From NCBI RefSeq assembly GCF_036404135.1, contig NZ_DASWPE010000040.1:50808-114807 (forward strand): DNA of 64,000 nucleotides, read 5' to 3'. Shown here piece by piece: positions 17,307 to 26,075 of the stretch. Both the position numbers and the translations under genes were made by a program. The stretch's first letter is position 1; every line of letters starts with the position of its first letter. This stretch comes from Rhodopseudomonas_A sp036404135. GTDB lineage: Bacteria > Pseudomonadota > Alphaproteobacteria > Rhizobiales > Xanthobacteraceae. The notes beneath the pieces are model-generated. The model was not told the DNA's origin and ran no database searches. It saw only the letters and a list, made by a program, of their open reading frames with translations.

Positions 17307-18230
17307 TCAGTCGCTCGGCACCGGATCGCTGCTGTCGGCTTGCTGCTGCCGCCGGCTGCGCAACGTGAGGTCGATGAACAGTCGGCTGGCCGGCCGGGTG
17401 TCATCCTTGCGAAACGCAAGACCGATCTCGGCGGGCGGCAACCAGTTGGCCTCGACCAGCACCACGCCGGGAAGATTGTAGTTGCGCGCCGAGGTGGGTG
17501 CGACGGCGACGCCGAGGCCGGCCGCGACCAGCGCCACCAGCGTATACATCTCGCCGACCTCCTGGGCGATCGTCGGGTTGATGCCGTTAGTGTTGAGGCT
17601 GCGCATGATCAGGTCGTGATAGCCCGGCGCATTGCGGCGCGAATACATGATGAAAGGCGCATGCTGCAGATCGCGGGCCCGGATCGAGGTCTGTCGTGCC
17701 AGCGGATGATCGGCCGGCAGCAGCAGCACGTGGCGTTCCTTGTAGACGCCGGCGATCTCGACTTGATGCGGCGGCACCAAGGGCAGACGAACGAAGGCGA
17801 CGTCGAGCGCTGCGGACTCGATCATCGCCAGGAGGTCGACATTGACGCGGTTTTGCAGACCGAGTTCGACCTGGGGATGGATGCGCCGGAACTCGCTGAT
17901 CAGCCGCGGCATGAACCGCGCGGTGGTCGCGGTCGAGATGAACCCGATGTTGAGATAATTGAGGACGCCGGTCGAGGCGCGGCGGACCCGCTCGGTGGCC
18001 TGCTCGGACGCCGCCAGCATCTCGGCGATGTCGGCGCGGAAGATCTCGCCGGCGAAGCTCAGGCGGGTTTCGTGTCGATCGCGCAGCAGCAGCGGCACGC
18101 CGATCTCGTCCTCGAGCGCCTGCATCGCCAAGGTCAGCGCCGGCTGGGTGACGCCGAGCTTCTCCGCGGCCTTGCGGAAATGCAGATCCTCCGCGAGCGC
18201 CAGAAAGGCCTGGATCTGGCGGATTTTCAT
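17307..18230 (-). CDS. LysR-family regulator, probable malonate regulator
   Basis: A 307-residue LysR-type regulator with HTH residues MKIRQIQAFLALAEDLHFRK and VTQPALTLAMQALEDEIG, and the usual effector domain. It is divergent from mdcA with a 287-base AT-rich spacer containing a LysR-type dyad (18289-18307), the normal layout for a regulator controlling the operon opposite. It is similar along its length to the adjacent LysR at 16367, suggesting an old duplication. The name mdcR is plausible but not assigned because either LysR could be the malonate sensor. Confidence 0.88.
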   Translation of the reverse strand: MKIRQIQAFLALAEDLHFRKAAEKLGVTQPALTLAMQALEDEIGVPLLLRDRHETRLSFAGEIFRADIAEMLAASEQATERVRRASTGVLNYLNIGFISTATTARFMPRLISEFRRIHPQVELGLQNRVNVDLLAMIESAALDVAFVRLPLVPPHQVEIAGVYKERHVLLLPADHPLARQTSIRARDLQHAPFIMYSRRNAPGYHDLIMRSLNTNGINPTIAQEVGEMYTLVALVAAGLGVAVAPTSARNYNLPGVVLVEANWLPPAEIGLAFRKDDTRPASRLFIDLTLRSRRQQQADSSDPVPSD

Positions 18231-18288
18231 GAGCTGCCATCCTGCGGCCGGAAACGCCGCCGGCGGGACGATAGATCATGGCATTACG

Positions 18289-18307
18289 ATTGGCAAAACT
18301 TATCAAT
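18289..18307. promoter_or_regulatory. Candidate LysR operator in the mdc spacer
   Basis: The dyad ATTG-N11-CAAT lies in the AT-rich spacer between the LysR gene and mdcA, about 210 bases upstream of the mdcA start and 59 bases from the regulator start. LysR regulators bind T-N11-A dyads, so this fits autoregulation plus mdc activation. No convincing sigma-70 boxes were fixed in the rest of 18231-18517. Confidence 0.4.
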
Positions 18308-18517
18308 ATTTTGCTCATGCGAAATTATTTTGCCTCTTCACGGCTAAGATTTCGTCGGCGGCGGTTAAATCCGCCATCAAGAGAAGATATCATCTGAAAA
18401 ACTAATCACAGATCGGAAAAAATACGATTTCTCAACTGAATGGCATGAGCGCAGGATCTGCTCATCATCAGCTGCGCGGTGCGAGTTCGCGCAATCCTTC
18501 CAGTGGAGAGATCAACG

Positions 18518-20176
18518 ATGGATGTCGCAACAAGCGCAGGGGCCGTGGCTCGGTCGTGGGCCACCCGCCGCGAAGGCAAACAGCGTCGCATGGCATTCGT
18601 CAGTCCATGGATGAACGGCAAATTCCTCCCGCAGAACAAGACGGTCGAAGCGCTGGAACGCCTGCTGGTCCCGGGCGACCGGGTCATCATCGAGAGCGCG
18701 CAGAAGCAGGCGGACTTTCTGTCCCGCTCGCTCGCCAAGGTCAATCCGAAGAAGATTCATGACCTCAAGGCGGTGATCTGGGCGATCGCGCGTCCCGACC
18801 ACATGGAGATCTTCGAACTCGGCATCGTCAGCGAGGTCGACTTCAGCTTTGCCGGTCCGCAAAGCCTGCGGCTAGCGCAAATGCTCGAAGACGGCCAGAT
18901 CAAGGTCAATTCGATCAACACCTATATAGAACTGTCGGCGCGGATGTTCGTCGACCTGATCCCGAATGCGGTGCTGGTGTGCGCCGAAATGGCCGACCGC
19001 GAGGGCAACCTCTACACCGGCGCCCACACCGAAGACACGCCGTCGACGGTCGAAGCCGCAGCGTTCCGCGACGGCATCGTCATCGTTCAGGTCAACCAGA
19101 TCGTCGACAAGCTGCCGCGCGTCGACATTCCCGGCGGCTGGATCGACGTCATTGTCGAGAGCGATCGTCCCTACGCCAAGGAGCCGATCCAGACCCGTGA
19201 CCCCAAGGACATCAAGGAACTGCAGATCCTCACCGCGATGATGGTGATCCGCGGCATTTACGAGCGACATCAGGTGTTGTCGCTCAACCACGGCGTCGGC
19301 TTCGACACCGCGGCGATCGAACTCTTGCTGCCGACCTATGGCGGCAAGCTCGGCCTGAAGGGCAAGATCTGCCGCAACTGGATTCTCAACCCGCAGCCGA
19401 CCTTGATCCCGGCGATCGAGAGCGGCTGGATCGAGAGCGTGCATTCCTTCGGCAACGAAGACGGCATGGAGAAATACGTCGCGGCGCGCCCCGACATCTA
19501 CTTTACCGGCGCCGACGGCAGCCTGCGCTCCAACCGGGTGTTCTCGCAGCTCGCCGGCCACTACGCGGTCGACCTGTTCGCCGGCTCGACGCTGCAGATC
19601 GACGCCGAGGGCAATTCCTCGACGGTGACCAAGGGCCGGATCGCCGGGTTCGGCGGTGCTCCCAACCTCGGCAGCGACGCCCTCGGTCGTCGGCATCCGT
19701 CGCCGGCCTGGCTGTCGATGATCACGTCCGACGACGCCATCGTGCGCGGCCGCAAGCTGTGCGTGCAGGTGGTCGAGACCTTCAAGGCCGGCGGCGTGCC
19801 GCTGTTCGTCGAAACGCTCGACGCGGTTCAGGTCGGCAAGGACGCCAAGCTGCCGATCGCGCCGGTGATGATCTACGGCGAGGACGTCAGCCACGTCGCC
19901 ACCGAGGAAGGCATCGCCTATCTCTACAAGGCGGACGGCATCGAAGAGCGGCGCGCCGCGGTCGCTGCGGTCGCCGGCGTCACCAAGGTCGGCCTGAAGT
20001 CCACCGCCAAGCAGGTCAAGGCGCTGCGCGAAAAAGGCGTGGTGGCCTATCCGGAAGATCTCGGCGTGCGTCGCTCCGACGCCACCCGCTCGTTGCTGTC
20101 GGCGCGCAGCATGAAGGATCTGGTGACCTGGTCCGGCGGGCTTTACGAGCCGCCGGCACGGTTCAGGAGCTGGTGA
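18518..20176 (+). CDS. mdcA: Malonate decarboxylase alpha subunit
   Basis: A 552-residue acetyl-ACP:malonate ACP transferase, which moves the acyl carrier protein from acetyl to malonyl in the malonate decarboxylase cycle. Family landmarks: GDRVIIESAQKQADFLSRSL near residue 50, NHGVGFDTAAIELLLPTYG, and GFGGAPNLGSDALGRRHPSP. The ATG at 18518 follows GGAGAG by 8 bases; an upstream in-frame GTG at 18479 has no conserved extension. First gene of mdcABCDE-H. Malonate is thereby turned into acetate plus CO2 in the cytoplasm. Confidence 0.96.
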   Translation: MDVATSAGAVARSWATRREGKQRRMAFVSPWMNGKFLPQNKTVEALERLLVPGDRVIIESAQKQADFLSRSLAKVNPKKIHDLKAVIWAIARPDHMEIFELGIVSEVDFSFAGPQSLRLAQMLEDGQIKVNSINTYIELSARMFVDLIPNAVLVCAEMADREGNLYTGAHTEDTPSTVEAAAFRDGIVIVQVNQIVDKLPRVDIPGGWIDVIVESDRPYAKEPIQTRDPKDIKELQILTAMMVIRGIYERHQVLSLNHGVGFDTAAIELLLPTYGGKLGLKGKICRNWILNPQPTLIPAIESGWIESVHSFGNEDGMEKYVAARPDIYFTGADGSLRSNRVFSQLAGHYAVDLFAGSTLQIDAEGNSSTVTKGRIAGFGGAPNLGSDALGRRHPSPAWLSMITSDDAIVRGRKLCVQVVETFKAGGVPLFVETLDAVQVGKDAKLPIAPVMIYGEDVSHVATEEGIAYLYKADGIEERRAAVAAVAGVTKVGLKSTAKQVKALREKGVVAYPEDLGVRRSDATRSLLSARSMKDLVTWSGGLYEPPARFRSW

Positions 20177-21114
20177 TGCTATCAGCCCTTGCCCGACCTG
20201 CGCCGCAGGCAAGAGATCGCGCCGCGCCGTTGCCGGCGGCGATCGACGCGGCACGGCTCGCCACGCTGGCGGTCGAGTCGCTGATCGCCGAGGCCAGCCT
20301 GACGCCGAAGCCCGGGCTGGTCGATGGACGTGGCTCCGGCGCGCATGCCGACCTCGACCTCGCGCTGATGCATCGTTCGGCACGCGCGCTGTTTCCCTGC
20401 TTCAGCGCCATGGCCGGCGCGGTCGCCGGCGCCGCGCCGAGCCGGCAAGTTCGGGAACAGCTTGCCGCGATCGGCCGCGACGGCGAAGCCGCGATGTTCG
20501 CGGCGACCGTCGGGATCAACACTCACAAGGGGGCGATCTGGTCGCTCGGCCTCTTGATCGCGGGAGCGGTGATGGCGTCGCGCCCCGGCGATGCCGTGGA
20601 GGTGGCGGCGATCGCCGGACGCATCGCGCGGCACAGCGACAGCCGGATGCCGACCGACGCCAGCAACGGCAGCCGGGTGGCCGCGCGCTACGGCGTGCCC
20701 GGCGCCCGCGGGGAAGCCCAAGACGGCTTTCCTCATGTCGTTCGCGTCGGCTTGCCGGCGCTGCGACGGGCCCGCTCGCGCGGCATTGCCGAGACCTTCG
20801 CCAGGCTGGATGCACTGCTGGCGATCATGGCGGTGCTCGACGACACCTGCCTGCTGCACCGCGGCGGTCGCGACGCCCTCGACAGGGCCAAGACCGGCGC
20901 GGCGGAGATCCTGCGGCGGGGCGGCACCTCGACCAAGCCCGGCCGCGATGCCCTCGATCAGTTGGACGTCGATCTGCTCGCGCTGAACGCCTCTCCAGGC
21001 GGCAGCGGAGATCTGTTCGCCGCGACTTTGTTCCTGGACTCTCTCACTCACCTGTCGTCGGGCGCGCCTGTCGGCCTCGAGCAAAACGGAGATTTTTCGC
21101 AATGGAAACCCTGA
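20176..21114 (+). CDS. mdcB: Triphosphoribosyl-dephospho-CoA synthase
   Basis: A 312-residue CitG/MdcB-family enzyme that makes the precursor of the malonate decarboxylase prosthetic group from ATP and dephospho-CoA. Landmarks are SLTPKPGLVDGRGSGAHADL (about 38-57), GINTHKGAIWSLGLL (about 113-127) and RYGVPGARGEA. The start overlaps the mdcA stop in TGATG. Its partner MdcG, which attaches the group to MdcC, is not seen in the window. Confidence 0.93.
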   Translation: MLSALARPAPQARDRAAPLPAAIDAARLATLAVESLIAEASLTPKPGLVDGRGSGAHADLDLALMHRSARALFPCFSAMAGAVAGAAPSRQVREQLAAIGRDGEAAMFAATVGINTHKGAIWSLGLLIAGAVMASRPGDAVEVAAIAGRIARHSDSRMPTDASNGSRVAARYGVPGARGEAQDGFPHVVRVGLPALRRARSRGIAETFARLDALLAIMAVLDDTCLLHRGGRDALDRAKTGAAEILRRGGTSTKPGRDALDQLDVDLLALNASPGGSGDLFAATLFLDSLTHLSSGAPVGLEQNGDFSQWKP

Positions 21115-21395
21115 ACTTCGAGTTCCCTGCATCGAAGGCGAAAGCACGGCGCGCCCATGTCGGCGTGGTCGGCTCCGGCGATCTCGAAATCCTGATGGAG
21201 CCATCGTTGGACGGCGAGACCCGCGTCACCATCCAGACCAGCGTCTCCGGCTTCGCCGACACCTGGAAAGCGGTGATCGAGCGCTTTCTGCGGCAGCACC
21301 CGGAGGCTGCGAACATCGAAATCCACGATTTCGGCGCCACGCCGGGAACGGTGGCACTACGTCTTCAGCAGGCCGTCGAGGTGAGCCAATCATGA
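21102..21395 (+). CDS. mdcC: Malonate decarboxylase acyl carrier subunit
   Basis: The 97-residue delta subunit that carries the phosphoribosyl-dephospho-CoA arm. Ser25 in VGVVGSGDLEIL is the attachment position expected from the family. It overlaps mdcB by 13 bases and mdcD by ATGA. It is a normal-length, intact protein. Confidence 0.95.
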   Translation: METLNFEFPASKAKARRAHVGVVGSGDLEILMEPSLDGETRVTIQTSVSGFADTWKAVIERFLRQHPEAANIEIHDFGATPGTVALRLQQAVEVSQS

Positions 21396-22264
21396 CCTTC
21401 GAAACCACACTGTCCGATGACGTGCTCGCGCTCAGCGATCGCCGCAGCTACATCGAGCTCAACGCCCGCGCCCGCGCGCAACAGTTGCTCGACCACGGCA
21501 CTTTCCGCGAACTGCTCGGTCCGTTCGACCGGATGGAATCGCCCTGGCTGCCGATGCAGGGCATCGTCACCCAGTCCGACGACGGCTGCGTCGTCGCCAA
21601 GGGCAAGATCGACGGCCAGCCCGCGGTGGTGATTGCCATGGAAGGCAAATTCCAGGGTGGCTCGATCGGCGAAGTCTGCGGCATGAAGATGGCCGAAGCC
21701 TTCCGGCTGGCCCGGCTCGACAACGAGAAGGGCATTCCGACCCGCGCGGTGCTGTCGCTGGAAAGCGGCGGCGTGCGGCTGCAGGAAGCCAATATGGGCG
21801 AATTGGTGATCGCCGAGATCTATGCGGAGATGATCGCGCTGCGCAAGCATATCCCGCTGATCGTGGTGATCACCGGGCCGACCGGCTGCTTCGGCGGCAT
21901 GTCGCTCGCCGCGGGGCTGGCATCCTATGTGGTGATGACGCGGCAGGCCCGGCTCAGCATGAACGGCCCGGAAGTCATCGAGCTGGAAGCCGGCCAGGAT
22001 GAATTCGTGGCCAGCGACAAGCCGTTCGTCTGGGGCGTCAATGGCGGCGCGCAGCGCTTCGCCACCGACTTCGCCGACGTGCTGCTCGAGGACGACGCGG
22101 ACGCGGTGACCCGGGCGGTGATCGAACTGTTCCGCAAGGGCCAGCCGGCGCAATTGCGGACAGACAAGTACGAACTCTTCATCAAACGCCTGAAGTTTTT
22201 GGACCCCGCCAAGCAATGGGTCGCCGAGGACATCCGCAACGCATGGAAGGCAGTGGCGAAATGA
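21392..22264 (+). CDS. mdcD: Malonate decarboxylase beta subunit
   Basis: A 290-residue carboxyltransferase-like subunit of the crotonase/biotin-independent decarboxylase fold. With MdcE it decarboxylates malonyl-ACP to acetyl-ACP. Landmarks are ESGGVRLQEANMGELVIAEI and TGPTGCFGGMSLAAGLASYVV, the oxyanion-hole region. The start is the ATGA overlap with mdcC, and its stop overlaps mdcE. Confidence 0.95.
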   Translation: MTFETTLSDDVLALSDRRSYIELNARARAQQLLDHGTFRELLGPFDRMESPWLPMQGIVTQSDDGCVVAKGKIDGQPAVVIAMEGKFQGGSIGEVCGMKMAEAFRLARLDNEKGIPTRAVLSLESGGVRLQEANMGELVIAEIYAEMIALRKHIPLIVVITGPTGCFGGMSLAAGLASYVVMTRQARLSMNGPEVIELEAGQDEFVASDKPFVWGVNGGAQRFATDFADVLLEDDADAVTRAVIELFRKGQPAQLRTDKYELFIKRLKFLDPAKQWVAEDIRNAWKAVAK

Positions 22265-23085
22265 CCGATCCCCTGAACAATCGCGGCCGCAACTGGTTCG
22301 AGGCGCTGAGCGGCAGTAACGGCAAGGTCGAGGGCAATCCCGGCTCGCTGATGGTCGCCGAGGCCGTGCTCGGCGGCGAGAACACGGTGTTCGTCGGCGT
22401 CGCGCCGGATGCCAACGCCCGCTTTCCGCGCACCGGCCACACCGAGGTCGGGTTGGAAGAAGGCTGGTACGGCACCAGAAGCCTGCGTGCGGTGATCGAA
22501 GCCGACAAGGACGGGCCGAAGCGCCCGATCGTCACGGTGTGCGATTCCAAGAGCCAGGCCTATGGCCGCCGCGAGGAATTGTTCGGCATCCACGTCGCCG
22601 CCGCGGCGATCATCGCCGCCTACGCCGATGCCCGCGCCGCCGGTCATCCGGTGATCGCGCTGATCGTCGGGCGTTGCGTCTCGGGCGCGTTTCTGGCGCT
22701 CGCCGGCCAGGCCAACCGGCTGATCGCGTTCGACGATCCGGAAGTGCTGATCCATGCGATGTACAAGGACGCCGCCGCGCGCATCACCAAGCGCAGCGTC
22801 GCCGAACTCGACAAGCTCGGCGAGACCATCGTGCCGATGGCTTACGATATCGGCTCATTCAACAAGCTCGGCGCTCTGTACAAGCTGCTGAAGATCGCCG
22901 ACCCGGACACGCCGACGCCGGCGAGCATCGAGCAGGTCAGGGCGGCGCTGATCGCAGCCATCGCCGAGGCGCGCAATTCGCCGCGCACGCTCGACGTCCG
23001 GCTGGAGTCGGACGGCGCCAAGGCCTTCCGCAAGGCCTCGATCAAAGTCCGCAAGATGATGACCGAGCAGTGGGCGGCGTCCTGA
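22261..23085 (+). CDS. mdcE: Malonate decarboxylase gamma subunit
   Basis: A 274-residue partner of MdcD. Landmarks are RNWFEALSG at the start, FGIHVAAAAIIAAYADARAA and IVGRCVSGAFLALAGQANRL in the middle. The start at ATG 22261 overlaps the mdcD stop (ATGA); the longer frame upstream is not conserved. It is followed by a 25-base hairpin and about 270 bases before mdcH, where the family order would place mdcG. Confidence 0.95.
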   Translation: MTDPLNNRGRNWFEALSGSNGKVEGNPGSLMVAEAVLGGENTVFVGVAPDANARFPRTGHTEVGLEEGWYGTRSLRAVIEADKDGPKRPIVTVCDSKSQAYGRREELFGIHVAAAAIIAAYADARAAGHPVIALIVGRCVSGAFLALAGQANRLIAFDDPEVLIHAMYKDAAARITKRSVAELDKLGETIVPMAYDIGSFNKLGALYKLLKIADPDTPTPASIEQVRAALIAAIAEARNSPRTLDVRLESDGAKAFRKASIKVRKMMTEQWAAS

Positions 23086-23098
23086 CCACAACCAAGCG

Positions 23099-23123
23099 CT
23101 CGCCCGCCGCAAGGTCGGGCGAG
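23099..23123 (+). terminator. Hairpin after mdcE
   Basis: CTCGCCCG, a nine-base loop, then CGGGCGAG form an eight-pair GC stem 13 bases after the mdcE stop. There is no run of T after it, so it may pause or stabilise the message rather than end it; the distal gene mdcH lies 230 bases beyond. Confidence 0.4.
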
Positions 23124-23172
23124 TGCGGCTTCCCTCCGCGTTGAAAGGACGCCGCGGCGTCTGGCCTGCATC

Positions 23173-23355
23173 ATGCCGATCCGCTCATTCCGCATCCGCG
23201 ACGGCGTCGCCGACCTCCAGGTTGAGGCGAGGCAAGCAGGCTTGGCGCCGCGCGAATCTCGCGACCGCCGATCGCCGCGACACCGGCTGAACACCTGCGA
23301 CGGCCGGCGACTGCTGCGCGACCCGTGGCGCATCACCGAGGAAGACTTGCCATGA
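23173..23355 (+). CDS. Unrecognised 60-residue ORF before mdcH
   Basis: An Arg-rich reading frame (MPIRSFRIRDGVAD at the start, WRITEEDLP at the end) whose stop overlaps the mdcH start in an ATGA. The position, between mdcE and mdcH, is where mdcG lies in many mdc operons, so it may be a remnant of the tail of that gene or a small replacement. I see no MdcG motif in it. High Arg content can also arise by chance in GC-rich DNA. Confidence 0.3.
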   Translation: MPIRSFRIRDGVADLQVEARQAGLAPRESRDRRSPRHRLNTCDGRRLLRDPWRITEEDLP

Positions 23356-24287
23356 GCGTCGCCTTTCTGTTTCCCGGGCAAGGATCGCAGCGCGCCGGCA
23401 TGCTGCACGAATTGCCGGCGCATCCGAGCGTCGCGTCGACGATCGACGAAGCCAGCCAGCTTCTCGGCCGCGACGTGCTCGAACTCGACGAAGAGAAGAC
23501 CTTGGAGTCGACGGTGTCGACGCAACTGGCGATCTACGTCGCCGGCGTCGCGATGGCGCGGGCGCTCGGCGCGGAAGCGGCTTTCCCCAGCGCCGTCGCC
23601 GGTCTGTCGGTGGGCGCCTACGCCGCGGCGACGACGTGCGGCGCGCTGGCGTTTCCGGACGGGCTGCGCCTGGTGCATCTGCGCGCCTCGCTGATGGAGC
23701 AGCAATTCACCACCGGCTATGGGCTCGCCGCCATCGTCGGCCTCGACGAAGAGCAGGTGACGGCGCTGGTCGCCCAGGCCAGCACGGAGGCCTTCCCAGT
23801 CTATGTCGGCAATCTCAACGCGCCGCGCCAGATCGTCGTCGCCGGCGCGCTGCCGGGCGTCGATCGCGTCGTCGAACTGGCGATCGCCACCGGCTGCAGG
23901 AAGGCCGAGCGGCTTGCGGTCCGGGTGCCGTCGCATTGCCCGCTGCTGCAGGGCGTCGCCGACGTGCTGGTCGAGAAGCTGAAGACGCTAAAGCCGGGCA
24001 CGGTGCGGGCGCGCTACATCAGCAATCGCCGGGCGCGGCCGACCCGGGCGCTCGACCTCATTCGCGAGGACGTCGCCACCAACATCGCCCATCCGGTGCG
24101 CTGGCACGACTCTACCGAGGTGCTTGTCGAATTGGGTACCACGCTGTTCGTCGAGCTCAATCCCGGGCAGGTGCTGTCGAAACTGACGACCGAGGCGTTT
24201 CCGCAGGTGCCGTCGATCGCCACGGCGGCGATGCCGTTCAACAACGCCGCGCGGCAGATCCGCGACGCCATGGAGACGCTCGACTGA
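23352..24287 (+). CDS. mdcH: Malonyl-CoA:ACP transacylase MdcH
   Basis: A 311-residue FabD-type acyltransferase that loads malonyl onto the carrier protein to start the cycle. Landmarks are FLFPGQGSQRAGML at the start, the nucleophile Ser in AGLSVGAYAA (GxSxG, about residue 86), an Arg in HLRASLMEQ, and a His in VRVPSHCPLLQG. The ATG at 23352 gives the standard MSVAFLFPGQG; the frame open from 23325 is not conserved. End of the intact mdc genes. Confidence 0.93.
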   Translation: MSVAFLFPGQGSQRAGMLHELPAHPSVASTIDEASQLLGRDVLELDEEKTLESTVSTQLAIYVAGVAMARALGAEAAFPSAVAGLSVGAYAAATTCGALAFPDGLRLVHLRASLMEQQFTTGYGLAAIVGLDEEQVTALVAQASTEAFPVYVGNLNAPRQIVVAGALPGVDRVVELAIATGCRKAERLAVRVPSHCPLLQGVADVLVEKLKTLKPGTVRARYISNRRARPTRALDLIREDVATNIAHPVRWHDSTEVLVELGTTLFVELNPGQVLSKLTTEAFPQVPSIATAAMPFNNAARQIRDAMETLD

Positions 24288-24359
24288 CCGTTCCCGCATC
24301 ACCGGCTCTCTGAGCGTCCCGCCTTCCGATCGCATATCCAACACCTCCACGGAGCCATT

Positions 24360-24740
24360 ATGGCATCTTCGAATCCCTCAGCGGGGTTTTCAGCTGCATG
24401 CTGATTATCCTGCTGGGTTACTACCTGACGCAGATCAAATGGTTCAACAAGGACGTCGGCCAGCTATTCTCCAAATTCGCGATGACGGTGACGATCCCGC
24501 TCTACATAATCGTCAGCATGATGAAGTCGTACAAGAAGGAAGACCTGCCGCAGCTCGGCGTGGCGGTGATCGTGCCGCTGTGTTCGATGCTGGCGCTGTG
24601 GATCATCGGCATCGTCTTTTCCAAGCTGTTCAAGGTTCCGGACTATCGCAGTGGCGCGTTTCGGGCGATGTTCTTCGTCTCCAACAGCGCCTTCATCGGC
24701 TTTCCGGTGAACATCGCGCTGTTCGGCGAGCAGGCGACGC
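24360..24740 (+). pseudogene. mdcF: Broken auxin-efflux-carrier (MdcF-type) transporter
   Basis: Remnant of an AEC-family malonate transporter. From 24398 the frame reads MLIILLGYYLTQIKWFNKDV and continues as good AEC sequence (three to four membrane segments, PLYIIVSMMKSY, AMFFVSNSAFIGFPVNIALF) to about 24736. Then homology stops in the phrase FGEQA, and unrelated Arg/Ala-rich sequence runs into the end of moeA. Only about 115 of some 320 residues remain. The likely original start is the ATG at 24360 (preceded by CGGAG), but the reading frame there is shifted: one base inserted after ATG would restore MGIFESLSG. Left border of the FHL island. Confidence 0.8.
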
Positions 24741-24791
24741 AGCCGCGATGTGCCGCGCGCGCGGCGGGAGCGCCGGCGCAGCAGAGCTTGT

Positions 24792-26033
24792 TCAGCCGTA
24801 AAGGCTGAGCAGCGGAATGCACGGCGCGAAATCGCCGGCGCGGATCGAGGTCAATTCCTCGGTCAGCTCCAACAGCGCATCGCCTTCGGTCAGCGAGGTG
24901 AGGATGCCGGTGCCCTTCTTCGGGTAGACATAAGCGATGCCGTCGGGCTTGATCTGCACGCGGACATATTCGCGCAGGCCGGACTTCTTGAGGTGGTGAA
25001 AGCCGCATTGCACGGACAGCCGCAAGCTCGGCACCGACGTCGCGCCCGCCAGACGATCCAGCAACGGCCGCCCGATAGCCCAGAACGTCACCATCGCGGC
25101 CACCGGGTTGCCCGGCAGGCCGAGCAGTGGCGTGCCATCCATCACGCCCAATGTCACCGGGTGTCCGGGCTTGATGGCGACCCGCCAGAATTCCAGCCGC
25201 CCGATCGATTCGATCGCGGCGCGCACGTGGTCTTCTTCACCGGCTGAAACCCCGCCCGAGGTGATCACCAGATCGGCGTTGCCGGCCGCTGTTCGCAGCG
25301 CCGCCTTGGTGGCCTCGGCCTCGTCGGGCAGAATGCCGCCATCGACGACGTCGATCTGCAAGCGCTGCAGCAAGCCGCACAGCAGGGCCCGGTTGGCGTC
25401 GTAGACCTGGCCGCGGCGCAGCGGGTGCGGCGGCGTGGCGATTTCATTGCCGGTGGAAAAGATCGCGACCCGCAGCCGCTTACGAACGGCGATGCTGTCG
25501 AAGCCGAGCGCCGCCAATAGCGCCAGGTCCGGCGGCATCAGCCGTCGCCCGGCGGGCAGCGCCAGTTTGCCGTGGCTGAGGTCCTCGCCGGCCAGCCTTC
25601 GGTTGGCGCCGCGGAAGATGCCTTGCGGAATGTGCAGCTTGCCGTCGATGACGGCGCAATCCTCCTGCATCACCACGGTGTCGGCGCCGCTCGGCAGCAC
25701 CGCGCCGGTGAAGATGCGCCCGGCGCAACCGGGCGGCAGCGCGGCGTCCGGGGAGGGGCCCGCGGGCGTCCGTCCGTGCAGCGGCAGGATGGATGGCCCG
25801 TCCACGCGCAGATCGTCGAAACGCAGGGCGAAGCCGTCAATCGCCGAATTGTCGGCCGCCGGCAGGCTGATCGGCGCCGTCACGTCTTCGGCAAGCACCC
25901 GGGATACCGCGATGGCGAGCGCAACAGTCTCGGTGCCGACCTTGACGTCATAGGTTTCGGCGATACGCGCCTGCGCGCGGTCGAGCCGCATTGCGGCGAT
26001 GCTATCGGCAAAACTGCTGCGGAGGATCTGCAT
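24792..26033 (-). CDS. moeA: MoeA molybdopterin molybdenumtransferase
   Basis: A 413-residue enzyme that inserts molybdate into adenylated molybdopterin, needed for the FdhF cofactor. Landmarks are SLPAADNSAIDGFALR (domain I), IFTGAVLPSGADTVVMQED, FSTGNEI, ITSGGVSAGEEDHV and GLPGNPVAAMVTF. GGGAG lies about 8 bases upstream of the ATG at 26033. It is the last gene of the minus-strand operon hydN-fdhF-hypA-moeA. A further moeA probably exists elsewhere for other molybdoenzymes, in which case this copy would be dedicated to FHL. Confidence 0.95.
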   Translation of the reverse strand: MQILRSSFADSIAAMRLDRAQARIAETYDVKVGTETVALAIAVSRVLAEDVTAPISLPAADNSAIDGFALRFDDLRVDGPSILPLHGRTPAGPSPDAALPPGCAGRIFTGAVLPSGADTVVMQEDCAVIDGKLHIPQGIFRGANRRLAGEDLSHGKLALPAGRRLMPPDLALLAALGFDSIAVRKRLRVAIFSTGNEIATPPHPLRRGQVYDANRALLCGLLQRLQIDVVDGGILPDEAEATKAALRTAAGNADLVITSGGVSAGEEDHVRAAIESIGRLEFWRVAIKPGHPVTLGVMDGTPLLGLPGNPVAAMVTFWAIGRPLLDRLAGATSVPSLRLSVQCGFHHLKKSGLREYVRVQIKPDGIAYVYPKKGTGILTSLTEGDALLELTEELTSIRAGDFAPCIPLLSLYG

Positions 26034-26075
26034 CTTGGTCTCCCATCGCTTGATGGCGCTACGGACCGCCTGAAA

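Noticed and set aside
24750..25247. A 165-codon plus-strand frame across the mdcF-moeA junction
   Set aside because: It runs opposite moeA, shows no family features, and starts in the scrambled junction.
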